43,865 bases of DNA from positions 1-43,865 of the IMG/VR virus record IMGVR_UViG_3300046005_000514. One strand, 5' to 3'. The notes beneath the pieces were generated by a model. That model made no database searches and was not told where the DNA came from. It saw only the letters and a program-made list of their open reading frames with translations. The DNA is from a virus. A program made the translations under genes and the position numbers. Shown here one piece after another: positions 1 to 9,896 of this stretch. How positions within the stretch are numbered: position 1 is the first letter of the stretch; each line of letters starts with the position of its first letter.

Positions 1-1
1 A

Positions 2-391
2 AATCCACAACTTGAAGTATTATTCAAAGGTGTGGACATGAGAACCTTTCAATTTGATTTCTTGTTTGCTCCGTTTGATGAATCTGAAGCTAAAAATGTT
101 TTAGAAATTGTCAAAACATTTAAATTCCATATGGCACCAGAAATAAACAAAGGTTTGATGGGACGTTATTTTACACCACCATCTGAGTTTGATATTGATT
201 TCCTATTCAACGGCCAAATCAATCCAAATGTACACCAAGTTGGTACTTGTGTATTACAAAATGTTAACGTAGATTATGCACCAAATGGTTGGTCGACATT
301 TGGTAATGGTATGCCAACACATATTAGAATGACATTGCAATTTATGGAAACAGAAATTGTCACAAAACAAAGAGTGGATGAGGGTTATTAA
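2..391 (+). CDS. Baseplate tail-tube cap/initiator, gp48/gp54-like (C-terminal part, 5' truncated by window)
   Basis: The reading frame is open from base 2, upstream of the first internal ATG at 32, so this is the C-terminal part of a longer gene. The visible segment reads PQLEVLFKGVDMRTF and then FxFxFAPFDESEAKNV, followed by an amphipathic stretch and a terminal beta strand (MTLQFMETEIVT). This is the pattern of the T4 tail-tube cap/initiator proteins gp48 and gp54, which start tail-tube polymerisation on the baseplate and share the tube-protein fold. The next genes are gp53, gp27-like and gp5-like, so the baseplate context supports the call. The stop overlaps the gp53 start as TAATG. It cannot be assigned to gp48 rather than gp54 from this fragment. 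Confidence 0.75.
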   Translation, partial: NPQLEVLFKGVDMRTFQFDFLFAPFDESEAKNVLEIVKTFKFHMAPEINKGLMGRYFTPPSEFDIDFLFNGQINPNVHQVGTCVLQNVNVDYAPNGWSTFGNGMPTHIRMTLQFMETEIVTKQRVDEGY

Positions 392-996
392 TGCCTAGAT
401 ATTTTAATAAATTTCCAAAATTATTATACACTAAAGACTTAAACACATCTTTAGTTACTAATCTTTTGATTCGTGTCGATACCATAAAAGATAAATTGGA
501 CAACATGACTTTATTCTACACATATGATATCCAAGAGGGTGACACACCCGAATTGATTGCTTCAAAATATTATAATGATGCAGAATTACATTGGGTTGTA
601 TTAATGTTTAATAACATATATGACCCGTTTTATGATTGGCCAATGCATTATCAACAATTTCAAACATACATCATAGAAAAATATGGTGATGTAGCAACCG
701 CAAAGGCAACACATCATCATTACGAAAAAACAATAGCTACAATCGACAGTTATTCAGGTGAAACCACAAAGAATACATATACCATAGATTTGAATTCTTA
801 TAATGCGGCAGTTGTTGGAACAATCACCAGAACATTTCCAAATGGCCAAACTGTAACTGTAACTACAACTAAACGTAATGTTGATTCTTACATGTATGAA
901 GATGAATTGAATGAATCTAAAAGAACAATTAAATTAATCAAAAGTGATTTGATACCAGATATTAAAAAACAATTTGATTATCTAATGAGTGTATAA
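391..996 (+). CDS. 53: Baseplate wedge subunit gp53
   Basis: This 201-residue protein is close to T4 gp53 (196). The N-terminal segment (MPRYFNKFPKLLYT) and the following motif around residues 45-75 (YDIQEGDTPELIASKYYND, then LHWVVLMFNNIYDPFYDWP) are characteristic of gp53. That family has a LysM-like fold and clamps neighbouring baseplate wedges together at the tail tip. The C-terminal third, rich in T and N, is more variable. The start overlaps the previous stop and its own stop overlaps the next start, both as TAATG, so translation is probably coupled along the baseplate operon. Confidence 0.9.
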   Translation: MPRYFNKFPKLLYTKDLNTSLVTNLLIRVDTIKDKLDNMTLFYTYDIQEGDTPELIASKYYNDAELHWVVLMFNNIYDPFYDWPMHYQQFQTYIIEKYGDVATAKATHHHYEKTIATIDSYSGETTKNTYTIDLNSYNAAVVGTITRTFPNGQTVTVTTTKRNVDSYMYEDELNESKRTIKLIKSDLIPDIKKQFDYLMSV

Positions 997-2381
997 TGGC
1001 TGAAAGTATAAATCAAATAGGATTAGGTTATCCGCAGGACTTTGCGCTAGAATCTTGCGTAATAATAACAGCTTTAGGTCAACCAACCGATTTCAGTAAA
1101 ATGGTTGTTGAAATTAATTATTTTGAAGATATTTACAATTCAACGATTACTGGTAATTTGATTTTAAATGATTCTAGCGGTTTTTTAAATATGTTGGGTT
1201 TCTCCGGGAATGAATACTTGTTATTATCATTCGGTAAACCGGGTCTAGATACTAGAAAAATAAGCAAAACATTTAGAATCTATAGTGTCTCGAATCGCGG
1301 CATGGTTAAAGACCAAAATGAAAACTATATTTTAAATTTCTGTTCAGAAGAGACCGTGTTATCCGAACAATATAAAATTAGTAAGTCTTACAGAAATAAA
1401 AAAATATCAGAAATTATTAAAGACATTTTATTCAATCAATTATCAGTAAAAACGGGTAAATTCGAAGATAGCAATATTGAAGAAACACGTGGAACAAGAG
1501 ATATCATAATTCCCAATTTGAAGCCATTTGAAGCTATTAGTTGGTTGAGTACACAGGCTATTTCCAATTCATCAAAAACAGAAGGTTCCCCTTATTTGTT
1601 TTTTGAAAATTATAATGGTTTCAATTTTAAATCACTACAAAGTTTATATACAGGTAAATCTTATAAGACTTATAGGTATGAACCAAAAAATACAACCTTA
1701 CCTGAAGATGCTCGGGTTCAAGACATGGAAGCTGAGTTGACCAATGTGTTAGCATTTGAAAATTTGTCTAATTTTGATACAATAAATTCAATCAACACGG
1801 GTGGTTTTGCTAATCGGTTATATGCTATTGACCCCATAAGACAATCATACTCTGTAAATGATTTTGATTATTGGGACTATTCATTAAAGACTGAAGGGTT
1901 GAATACTTTTCCGGTAATTACAAATGCCAAAAATAGAAAAGGTGATACTGCCAATACAGCTTATAATAGCGTAGTTAAAGTAGCAACGACCAATACCGGC
2001 CAAGCAACCTATAACTCATACATTAAATCAAAATCACCAGATATAAAAGACACGTTTGTTGAACAACGTATTCCATATAGAACAGCACAATTATCACATA
2101 TTAATACTGTCAGGTTTAAGATTTCAGTACCGGGAGACCCACTATTAACAGTTGGTATGGTAATTGAATTTCTTGTTCCAGAATTGAGAACAATGGAAGA
2201 TGGTGGTCGTATTTGGGACATATACTATTCTGGTAATTTTATAATTACAGCGGTGCGACACACAATCAATCAAGAAAACAAATTTATTACAATATTGGAA
2301 ATTAGTAAGGAAAGTTTAAAAACACCATACTATCAATTTAATAATGAGTTACCATCTTGGAAAGAAATTAGGGGTAGATAA
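996..2381 (+). CDS. Baseplate hub protein, gp27-like
   Basis: This 461-residue protein lies between gp53 and a gp5-type spike, where the hub gene is expected. The N-terminal half is beta-rich, with a segment of the type VVEINYFEDIYNSTITGNL at about residues 30-50. This is typical of the tube-like domains of contractile-tail hub proteins, which trimerise under the spike. A further beta-rich region near the C-terminus (about residues 370-440) ends before LKTPYYQFNNELPSW. T4 gp27 is 391 residues, so this one is somewhat longer. The assignment rests on position, size and general pattern; no catalytic motif is expected. It is overlapped by the neighbours on both sides (TAATG), which suggests stoichiometric co-translation with gp5. 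Confidence 0.7.
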   Translation: MAESINQIGLGYPQDFALESCVIITALGQPTDFSKMVVEINYFEDIYNSTITGNLILNDSSGFLNMLGFSGNEYLLLSFGKPGLDTRKISKTFRIYSVSNRGMVKDQNENYILNFCSEETVLSEQYKISKSYRNKKISEIIKDILFNQLSVKTGKFEDSNIEETRGTRDIIIPNLKPFEAISWLSTQAISNSSKTEGSPYLFFENYNGFNFKSLQSLYTGKSYKTYRYEPKNTTLPEDARVQDMEAELTNVLAFENLSNFDTINSINTGGFANRLYAIDPIRQSYSVNDFDYWDYSLKTEGLNTFPVITNAKNRKGDTANTAYNSVVKVATTNTGQATYNSYIKSKSPDIKDTFVEQRIPYRTAQLSHINTVRFKISVPGDPLLTVGMVIEFLVPELRTMEDGGRIWDIYYSGNFIITAVRHTINQENKFITILEISKESLKTPYYQFNNELPSWKEIRGR

Positions 2382-4249
2382 TGCAACGTAATAGTTTTAT
2401 GGGATTGGATGGTTTTGTATGGTTCATGGGTGTTGTTGAGAACCGAATAGACCCATTAAAAATGGGTCGGGTACAAGTGCGTATATTTGGTTGGCATACT
2501 GATGATAAGATGTCGATTCCAACAAATGATTTGCCTTGGGCTCAGCCTATGTTTCCGACAAACGCTTCAATAACAACCAGTGCACCAAAAGAAGGTGATT
2601 ATGTTGTTGGATTTTTCACTGATGGTGAAGGGGCTCAATTTCCAGTATTTTTAGGTGTTTTGCCAGGCATACCAGATAAAGACGCAAATCAGTCTAAAGG
2701 ATTTTCGGATCCAAGGTCAAATTCAGAATTAGAAAACTCTCCTGTAAAATCTACAGGATCGACTATCATCAACACTGATGGTGTAATGGTAAAAAATCAA
2801 GGTAAGACTCCTTATCCAAGAACAAAAAACGAACCATCTACGAGTCCATTAGCCAGAAATGACAGTATAGCCAATACTGTTATAGATTTCCGCCAAAAGA
2901 ATTGGATTAAAGCACAGAGTACTGGTGGGTCATCATGGAAAGAACCATATCCTGGTTACAATACCCAATATCCTTTTAGTAGTACCACAGAAACCGAGTC
3001 CGGTCATGTTTTTCAACTAGATGACACGCCTGGAAATGAAAGGGTGATGTTGTCACATAGAACTGGGTCAACTTACGAAATATATAATTCTGGTACCAAA
3101 TTGGAAAAAATTGTAAAAGATAATTATACAATCGTTCATGGTTCCGATTTCGCTTATATCAATGGTAAATTAGAAATAACTGTTGAAAATGTGGCTAAGA
3201 TTAGAATCAAAGGTAAAACAACAATTGAAATTGATGGTGATGTTGATTTCAAGGTAGCAGGTGATATGAATTTGTCTGTTGGTAAATCTCTGAATATAAA
3301 AACAGGCGAAAATATGACCACCGAAGTGGCTGGTAAAGATTCACATTTGGTTGGGGCTAAAACCGAAACCATAACAGGCGAATCACATTTACGTTATGAA
3401 GGTGATTTACACACACATATTGGTGCAGACTTTACAGTATATTTTGACGGTGATTCTGTTGATACGGCTGCCACCGCAGGGTTAAGTTCGCCCAACCCGT
3501 ATAATAATCCAACAGAGACCATTCCTGTACCGGAGAAAATTAAACCAGTTAATATTATTTACAGGCCGGTTGAAACAAATACTGAATTTGCCCCAGCGGG
3601 CGTAGTACCTCCTGTGATACCTGAAAACCCACCAATTGACGCTACGGCTAATACTGAAACTGTAGCATCTACAACTGATGGGTGTTTCACGTTACCTATG
3701 TTACAAGCGGCGGCTCCAAAAACAAAAGATTCCGTATTATTGAATTTCTTACCAAGTTTAAATAAAATTTGTGGTAAATATGATATCAATTCTAAATTAA
3801 GAAAGGCACACTTCTTAGCTCAAGTGGCCGTCGAATCTGGTGGTTTTAGATATACAAAAGAAATTTGGGGTCCTACTGAAATTCAAAAATTATATGAACC
3901 ACCATCTAGAAAAGCATCCGGTTTGGGTAATACACAACCCGGTGATGGTGAAAGATTTAAAGGTCGTGGATTAATTCAAATTACCGGTAGATACAATTAT
4001 ACAGCATTCGCTTCATCAATTAATATGTCTTTAGAAGATGTAACAGCTTATATGGAAACTACAGATGGTGCCGTAGAATCTGCAGCATGGTATTGGATAG
4101 CACATTTTAAGAAGAATGGTAATATAATTTCTGACGAAGGTGCATCGGAAAGTGTTGTGACAAAAGTTTCAAAATATGTAAATGGTGGCACAATCGGGTT
4201 ATCCGAAAGACAAGCTGCATTTGCTAGAATCTATCCAATCTCTACTTAA
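2381..4249 (+). CDS. 5: Baseplate central spike gp5-like, OB-fold + beta-helix + C-terminal GH19-like lysozyme
   Basis: This 622-residue tail spike forms the membrane-piercing needle under the hub. Residues 1-110 are a gp5-type OB-fold (FMGVVENRIDPLKMGRVQVRI; EGDYVVGFF; PVFLGVLPG). Residues about 215-365 hold valine- and glycine-spaced short repeats (IKGKTTIEIDGDVDFKVAGD and following) expected of a triple-stranded beta-helix. A Pro/Thr-rich linker follows. Residues about 440-620 look like a GH19/chitinase-class lysozyme: the probable catalytic Glu485 is in AVESGGF, and GRGLIQITGRYNY starts at residue 528. In T4 gp5 the lysozyme is a GH24 domain between the OB-fold and the beta-helix, so here the enzyme differs in both family and position. 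The substrate is inferred to be host peptidoglycan. Confidence 0.88.
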   Translation: MQRNSFMGLDGFVWFMGVVENRIDPLKMGRVQVRIFGWHTDDKMSIPTNDLPWAQPMFPTNASITTSAPKEGDYVVGFFTDGEGAQFPVFLGVLPGIPDKDANQSKGFSDPRSNSELENSPVKSTGSTIINTDGVMVKNQGKTPYPRTKNEPSTSPLARNDSIANTVIDFRQKNWIKAQSTGGSSWKEPYPGYNTQYPFSSTTETESGHVFQLDDTPGNERVMLSHRTGSTYEIYNSGTKLEKIVKDNYTIVHGSDFAYINGKLEITVENVAKIRIKGKTTIEIDGDVDFKVAGDMNLSVGKSLNIKTGENMTTEVAGKDSHLVGAKTETITGESHLRYEGDLHTHIGADFTVYFDGDSVDTAATAGLSSPNPYNNPTETIPVPEKIKPVNIIYRPVETNTEFAPAGVVPPVIPENPPIDATANTETVASTTDGCFTLPMLQAAAPKTKDSVLLNFLPSLNKICGKYDINSKLRKAHFLAQVAVESGGFRYTKEIWGPTEIQKLYEPPSRKASGLGNTQPGDGERFKGRGLIQITGRYNYTAFASSINMSLEDVTAYMETTDGAVESAAWYWIAHFKKNGNIISDEGASESVVTKVSKYVNGGTIGLSERQAAFARIYPIST

Positions 4250-4254
4250 AGCAA

Positions 4255-4262
4255 CATAAATA
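4255..4262 (+). promoter_or_regulatory. Possible late-type element CATAAATA before gp25
   Basis: It is one base off TATAAATA but ends only five bases before the gp25 ATG. A transcript starting there would leave no leader, so it may be chance. Confidence 0.25.
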
Positions 4263-4267
4263 ATCTC

Positions 4268-4663
4268 ATGGCCTCTTCAATACAAAATAGATATTCAGAT
4301 TTGGATTTAACATTCACACGACATCCTATAAAAAATGATGTGGTTTTGAGTGTGGATGACCAAGCTGTCATACGTTCAATTCGTAACTTGGTTTTAACTA
4401 ACCACTACGAAAGACCATTTCATCCAGAGATTGGTTCTAATGTTCGTAAAATGTTATTTGAACCAATTTCACCCTTGACTGCTAATTACATTCAAAGAGA
4501 AATTGAAGATACCATTAAGAACTTTGAACCTAGAGCTAAATTACAACAAGTTTTGATTCAGATAGAACCTGACCAAAACTTTTACATGGCAATTATTTCT
4601 TTTTTCATAAACAATAGAACAGAACCAATCACAATTAATTTTGTACTGCAAAGGTTACGATAA
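4268..4663 (+). CDS. 25: Baseplate wedge subunit gp25
   Basis: This 131-residue protein is almost the same length as T4 gp25 (132). It carries the hallmark pattern of the GPW/gp25 family: DLDLTFTRHP near the N-terminus, VDDQAVIRSIRNLVLTNHYERPFHPEIGS at residues 28-56, and the conserved EPR-type segment (NFEPRAKL) near residue 95. Gp25 joins gp6 and the sheath initiator region in the inner baseplate wedge. A T4-late-like sequence lies only a few bases upstream of the ATG. The following gp6 start is directly adjacent to the stop (TAAATGG). Confidence 0.93.
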   Translation: MASSIQNRYSDLDLTFTRHPIKNDVVLSVDDQAVIRSIRNLVLTNHYERPFHPEIGSNVRKMLFEPISPLTANYIQREIEDTIKNFEPRAKLQQVLIQIEPDQNFYMAIISFFINNRTEPITINFVLQRLR

Positions 4664-6736
4664 ATGGCGGCAAATAACAATATTGAAATCACCGATTTAG
4701 ATTTTGATTCCATCAAGAACAATCTAAAAACATTCATGCGGTCGCAGGATAAATTCAAAGATTATGATTTTGAAGGTTCGGGTTTATCTGTTCTTATGGA
4801 CATGTTGGCATATAACACACACTACAACGCATACTACTTAAATATGGTTGCCAATGAGATGTTTATGGATACGGCAGCACTTCGTAGTTCTGTGGTGTCT
4901 CATGCTAAATTATTAAACTACACACCACAATCAACTGTGTCTCCACAAGCTACCATTACTGTACAAGTAAATCAAGTTGGTGCTAGTTCATATACTTTAC
5001 CACAATTCACCAGATTTCAATCAGAAGCAGTTGATGGTGTAAATTATACTTTTATTACTAAAGATGCTTATACAGAAAATGCTGTTAATAATACAGCTAC
5101 TTTTAATAATGTTGAATTGTATCAAGGTGAACCGATTTCATTAACATACACTTATGTTGCTTCAACCAATTCTAAACAATTGTTTACTATACCAGATTCA
5201 AATGTAGACACGGCAACCTTAACTGTTAGGGTTCAAACATCATCAACTAACACTGATATTCAAATTTACACATTAGCAACAGATGTATCCAATTTAAATG
5301 GGTCTTCCGCCGTGTATTTCTTACAAGAGAGTTTGAACGGTCAGTATGAAATTTATTTTGGTGACGGAGTTTTAGGTAAAAAATTGACAGATGGTAACTT
5401 GATTTTATTATCTTATGTTGTAACTAATGGAACATCAGCTGCGGGTGCCAATAACTTTGTTTTATTGGACACGATAGCATCTGGTAATAATGTTGTTATT
5501 CCCTATGTGGCAGCTTCAACTGGTAAAGACAGAGAATCAATTGATTCAATCAAATTCAATGCACCTAAAGTGTATTCAGCTCAAGGCCGTGCGGTAACTA
5601 AAGAAGATTATATATCTTTATTACAAACTAACAATCTTGGATTCTCTTTTGATTCCATTAATGTTTGGAGTGGTGCAGATAATAATCCGCCAATTAACGG
5701 TCAAGTGTTTATATCGGCTAAACCTTCTGGTGGTTATTCATTAACCAAAACACAAAAAGATAAATTGATTCAAAATCTAATCAAGCCTGCTTCAGTGGTA
5801 ACAGTGACGCCTGTATTTTTAAATCCAGATTACACTTACTTACAAATCAATGCTAAAGTATTGTATGACCAAAGTAAAACCACATTAACCTCAATACAAT
5901 TGAGTAACAAAATTAAAGCGGCTATACAATCTTTCACAAAAGCCACATTGAATACCTTTAATTCCACATTCAGTATGGCTGATTTGATATTATCAATTCA
6001 GAATTCGGATAGAAGTATCATAACAAATGAAAGTAATATTAAACTTGAAAAGAAATTCTTTCCTATAATGGGTCAAAATAAAAATTACACACTACAATAT
6101 GGTGTTGAATTACAAAGAAGTGTTTTGATATCGGGTATATACACAACACCAACTATGAAGTATTACAATAACGGAACTCCATTGACACTTTTAGAAGATG
6201 TCTATATAGAAGAAGTACCATTTGCTTCATCTGGCCTACAATCAATTCTATTATTGAATCCAGGTTTTAACTACACAGATACTCCAATTATTGAAATTGT
6301 AGGTGACGGAAACGGCGCTACAGCAGAAGCTGAAGTTATTAATGGAATAATTAATAAAATAACATTAACTAATGCTGGTAGTAATTATACTCAAGCAATG
6401 GTGAATATAGTTAATTCTGACACAGATACTACCGGGTCTTCAGCATATGCTATTGCACAAATACAAGGCCAATATGGTAGTTTGAGAAGTTATTATTATG
6501 ATAAAAACAACAATGATGTTAAAACCATATTAAATGATAACATTGCTACCGTTGATTACTATAATGGAACAATCACATTTAATAACTTTGCACCATATGA
6601 AATTAATAATCCATTAGGCCAATTAACTGTTGTTGCTACACCTAAAAGCACTATTATTTCTTCATCACAAAATAGAATCATCACTGTTGATGAATTTGAT
6701 TCATTAGCCATTAATGTGGAACTTATAACAAAGTAA
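4664..6736 (+). CDS. 6: Baseplate wedge subunit gp6
   Basis: This 690-residue protein (T4 gp6 is 660) sits directly after gp25, as in T4. The N-terminal segment includes FKDYDFEGSGLSVLMDMLAYNTHYNAYYLN, typical of gp6/gpJ-like wedge proteins that form the inner baseplate ring. The central region contains EIYFGDGVLGKKL and GAN(N)F, and the GRAVTKEDYISLL segment near residue 310 is a well-kept gp6 signature. Residues about 525-585 hold an extra beta module with LNPGFNYTDTP and TNAGSNYTQ, which is also seen in the gp7-position, gp8 and DUF4815 proteins of this window. Confidence 0.9.
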   Translation: MAANNNIEITDLDFDSIKNNLKTFMRSQDKFKDYDFEGSGLSVLMDMLAYNTHYNAYYLNMVANEMFMDTAALRSSVVSHAKLLNYTPQSTVSPQATITVQVNQVGASSYTLPQFTRFQSEAVDGVNYTFITKDAYTENAVNNTATFNNVELYQGEPISLTYTYVASTNSKQLFTIPDSNVDTATLTVRVQTSSTNTDIQIYTLATDVSNLNGSSAVYFLQESLNGQYEIYFGDGVLGKKLTDGNLILLSYVVTNGTSAAGANNFVLLDTIASGNNVVIPYVAASTGKDRESIDSIKFNAPKVYSAQGRAVTKEDYISLLQTNNLGFSFDSINVWSGADNNPPINGQVFISAKPSGGYSLTKTQKDKLIQNLIKPASVVTVTPVFLNPDYTYLQINAKVLYDQSKTTLTSIQLSNKIKAAIQSFTKATLNTFNSTFSMADLILSIQNSDRSIITNESNIKLEKKFFPIMGQNKNYTLQYGVELQRSVLISGIYTTPTMKYYNNGTPLTLLEDVYIEEVPFASSGLQSILLLNPGFNYTDTPIIEIVGDGNGATAEAEVINGIINKITLTNAGSNYTQAMVNIVNSDTDTTGSSAYAIAQIQGQYGSLRSYYYDKNNNDVKTILNDNIATVDYYNGTITFNNFAPYEINNPLGQLTVVATPKSTIISSSQNRIITVDEFDSLAINVELITK

Positions 6737-6737
6737 T

Positions 6738-9700
6738 ATGATACCAAACGATTATAAAACCTCGATTAGAATTCCATCTCAATTACCTGAATTTATCAGA
6801 GATGATTTAAACTACGAAACATTTGTTGCTTTCGTACAGGCTTATTATGAGTGGATGGAATTGGCCGATACGGCTAATGCTAATACAACTATTGTGTCAA
6901 CTACACAACAAGGTGTAACAACAGCTTCTAAAAATATATTAAATTATACAGATGTTGATGAAACATTAGATGGTTTTATTGAATATTATCTTAATGATTT
7001 TTTACCTTACTTTCCAGAAGGTGCTTTATCTGATAAGCGAAAAATCTTAAAAATTGCAAAACAATTCTATGATACCAAAGGTACACCAGGTTCATATGAA
7101 TTGTTATTCAGATTATTATATAATTCGCCGGCAAAAATATTAGAAACTGGTGAATTAGTTTTTAGACCCTCTGATGGTAATTGGTATATTCCCAAATTAC
7201 TAAAAGTTAAAGGCAATTCATCCTTATGGTTATCCGACCCAATTAGGAATATGCGGGTATTTGGCGAAACATCAAAAACGTTTGCTAATTTAGACCGTGT
7301 TTACTTGAATGTGGATAAATTAGATATTTACATTTCGGATATTGAACGATTATTCCAATCAGGAGAAATCGTCCGTATTGTTGATTCAAATAACCAAGAC
7401 GTTTATGTGTTAGATGGTGAGATAGTGACTCAGGACACTCCCGGTGCCTCTTTGGTGACTGGTAAATTGGTTGGTGCTATCTCCAATATCAACATCGATT
7501 CAAAATATAGAGGTCTAACATATAATGTTGGTGACCCAGTTGTTGTTTATGGCGGCCTGAATACAATTGATGGCCTTGGCGCTACAGCTGAAGTTTCTGA
7601 AATCACCCGAGGTTCTGTACAACGTATCTATGTTACTGATGGTGGTTATGGATATAGAACAGGAACAACCACAAATCAAAGTGTTACCGATTATCCAAAT
7701 ACAGCTATCACCATTGTTCCTGTCACTGGTGGAGCTTTAGCGCATGTTGCGGATTATAATACTGCTTCCGAAAACGTAGCAAATGTAACACTATTAACAA
7801 CAAATAGAATTTCAATTAAGCAATTAATTCCATTAAATAATACTGCATATAATTTTGTTGGAATGCCAACAGCTAATGCTAATACTCGATTGATTGATGC
7901 TTTAAGTTTTGATTCATTTACAACATATCCAATTAGTTCAGTGATTGTTGATAATGGTGGTGGCGGTTTTTCTCAATTACCTTCAGTTACCGCAGAATCT
8001 CATTTTTATGATATTGAAACGGGTGAAGTTCAACATTTATCCAATATGGGTATTCTTGCACCAATATTAATTAATAATGGTGGTAATGGTTATAAAGTAA
8101 ATACACGAATTATGTTAGTTGGTGGTTCGGGCCAAGGAGCCTCAGCAAATGTAAAAACTGTTGACGCTAATGGAAAAATATTAACTGTAGAATATGTCAA
8201 TTATGAAGAACCTTTAGAGATTTATCCAAAAGGTGGTATGGGATATGTGGCTGAAGATTTTACTGGAACAACTTTTAATCCTTTTAATATCTATACCAGT
8301 TCAATTGTTAAAATAGGTACAGTCACAGGCGCATTTCAATTTAAAGAACAAGTTTATCAAGGTGCTAATTTAGCATATGCTTCATTCACTGGTTATGTTA
8401 GCGGATATGAAACATCCAACCTTAGTGTTTATAATACTTCTGGTACATTACAATCTAATGTATTAATCAAAGGTAATACTTCAAGTGCTAGTGCAAATGT
8501 AACTTCTAGTACTATGATTGGGGCTAACGCTTCATTACAAATTACTGATGTGTTGGGTTCTGGTGCTGCGTTTGATGTAGCTACCGACCGTGTTGGTGCC
8601 GTGACAAAAATTAAAGTTACCAATTTTGGTGAAGATTATGTTTCCACTCCTAAAGTTTCCTTGCGTGTACAAGATTTATGTGTAACTAATATTGCGGATG
8701 ATGCTACGTTACAAGCCTTAACACCTGGTGCAATTATATTCCAAGGTCAAGATACTGTAGCTAATACTGAAAATTTCTTTGTGGATGATGCTAGTTATCT
8801 AGGTTATGTAGATTCGGTCACATTACTGACTGGACGAAATTCTATAGCAAATAGTACATACAATATACGAGTTTATAATTATTTTAGTGTTCCGAGAGTA
8901 TTTGATGAAACTGATTCATCTAATACAGTAATACAAATTGATACCGAAATTGCACCATATCCGTCATTCAAATTAGATACAGGCGCAGACCCTTCTTATG
9001 GTTATGTGAATGGTTTTAAACAATATGGTGATGGTAATGCTAAAGCAACCGCTAGATTCTTAAATGGTTTGATTTATGGTGATGGTAAATACTTAGATAC
9101 TAAAGGTCAACCAAGTTCATATTCTGTATTACAAAACAAATACAATAATGATTATACTTACGAATTAGCTGTTGAAGTGCCAATTTCTCTATACAGAGAT
9201 ATGTTGAAAAATATATTACATCCTTCTGGCATGAATATATTGGGTAAAGAATTATTAGATAATGAAAAATCGTTTACCGTTCGTAGCAGTTCAACTTTAG
9301 CCAATAGTTATCCTTTATGGATTTATAGCTCAACAGCAAATGTTACTATGTCTACAAATTTTGTAAATACAGCAACAAATATTATTCAATTTGCTGGTAT
9401 TACACCTGCTGAAATGGCTAACACAATTTTACCAAATCAACGTATTTTAATTGAAAGAAATGGTGCTAACGTTTATAGTAAAGTGGATTCTGTAGATTAT
9501 GCTAATACAAAAATTATAACTTTTGTTAATCCATTCTTAACATATAATAATGTTGCTTATGGTTTTGCAAACGCATCATCAAACATAATAAATATTACAT
9601 CAAACACAACAAATTATGGTAAATTCATTAACAACAATGAATGGCATGTTCCTGAAGCTAATGTAAATCCGATTAGAGAAATTATGTTTGCTGGTGATAA

Positions 9701-9887
9701 ATTATTGATGAACAATATCACATATACAGTATCAACCGTTTCTTATGGAACATATGCAAATACAACAACAATCACATTAGCAAATAACGTAGTAGCTAAT
9801 ACTGGTAATTCAACTCACCCAGTTTTGTTGTCTATAAATAGAAACATCGCTAACAGTACAGCAGTAACAATTTATACAATTAATTAG
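6738..9887 (+). CDS. Baseplate wedge protein in gp7 position
   Basis: This 1049-residue protein lies between gp6 and gp8 and is close in length to T4 gp7 (1032), so it is inferred to be the gp7 equivalent of the wedge. The N-terminal 140 residues are helical and distinctive (LNYETFVAFVQAYYEWME; FLPYFPEGALSDKRKILKIA; FYDTKGTPGSYELLFRLLYN). This pattern recurs in structural proteins of T4-like phages of aquatic bacteria. The centre holds several GGxGY-type beta modules (about nt 7505-7680, 7940-8010, 8065-8215 and 8565-8680). The C-terminal 250 residues are rich in N, T and V, as in fibre-like proteins. I see no direct sequence match to T4 gp7 itself, so the name rests on position and size. Confidence 0.65.
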   Translation: MIPNDYKTSIRIPSQLPEFIRDDLNYETFVAFVQAYYEWMELADTANANTTIVSTTQQGVTTASKNILNYTDVDETLDGFIEYYLNDFLPYFPEGALSDKRKILKIAKQFYDTKGTPGSYELLFRLLYNSPAKILETGELVFRPSDGNWYIPKLLKVKGNSSLWLSDPIRNMRVFGETSKTFANLDRVYLNVDKLDIYISDIERLFQSGEIVRIVDSNNQDVYVLDGEIVTQDTPGASLVTGKLVGAISNINIDSKYRGLTYNVGDPVVVYGGLNTIDGLGATAEVSEITRGSVQRIYVTDGGYGYRTGTTTNQSVTDYPNTAITIVPVTGGALAHVADYNTASENVANVTLLTTNRISIKQLIPLNNTAYNFVGMPTANANTRLIDALSFDSFTTYPISSVIVDNGGGGFSQLPSVTAESHFYDIETGEVQHLSNMGILAPILINNGGNGYKVNTRIMLVGGSGQGASANVKTVDANGKILTVEYVNYEEPLEIYPKGGMGYVAEDFTGTTFNPFNIYTSSIVKIGTVTGAFQFKEQVYQGANLAYASFTGYVSGYETSNLSVYNTSGTLQSNVLIKGNTSSASANVTSSTMIGANASLQITDVLGSGAAFDVATDRVGAVTKIKVTNFGEDYVSTPKVSLRVQDLCVTNIADDATLQALTPGAIIFQGQDTVANTENFFVDDASYLGYVDSVTLLTGRNSIANSTYNIRVYNYFSVPRVFDETDSSNTVIQIDTEIAPYPSFKLDTGADPSYGYVNGFKQYGDGNAKATARFLNGLIYGDGKYLDTKGQPSSYSVLQNKYNNDYTYELAVEVPISLYRDMLKNILHPSGMNILGKELLDNEKSFTVRSSSTLANSYPLWIYSSTANVTMSTNFVNTATNIIQFAGITPAEMANTILPNQRILIERNGANVYSKVDSVDYANTKIITFVNPFLTYNNVAYGFANASSNIINITSNTTNYGKFINNNEWHVPEANVNPIREIMFAGDKLLMNNITYTVSTVSYGTYANTTTITLANNVVANTGNSTHPVLLSINRNIANSTAVTIYTIN

Positions 9888-9896
9888 GTCAAAGAT

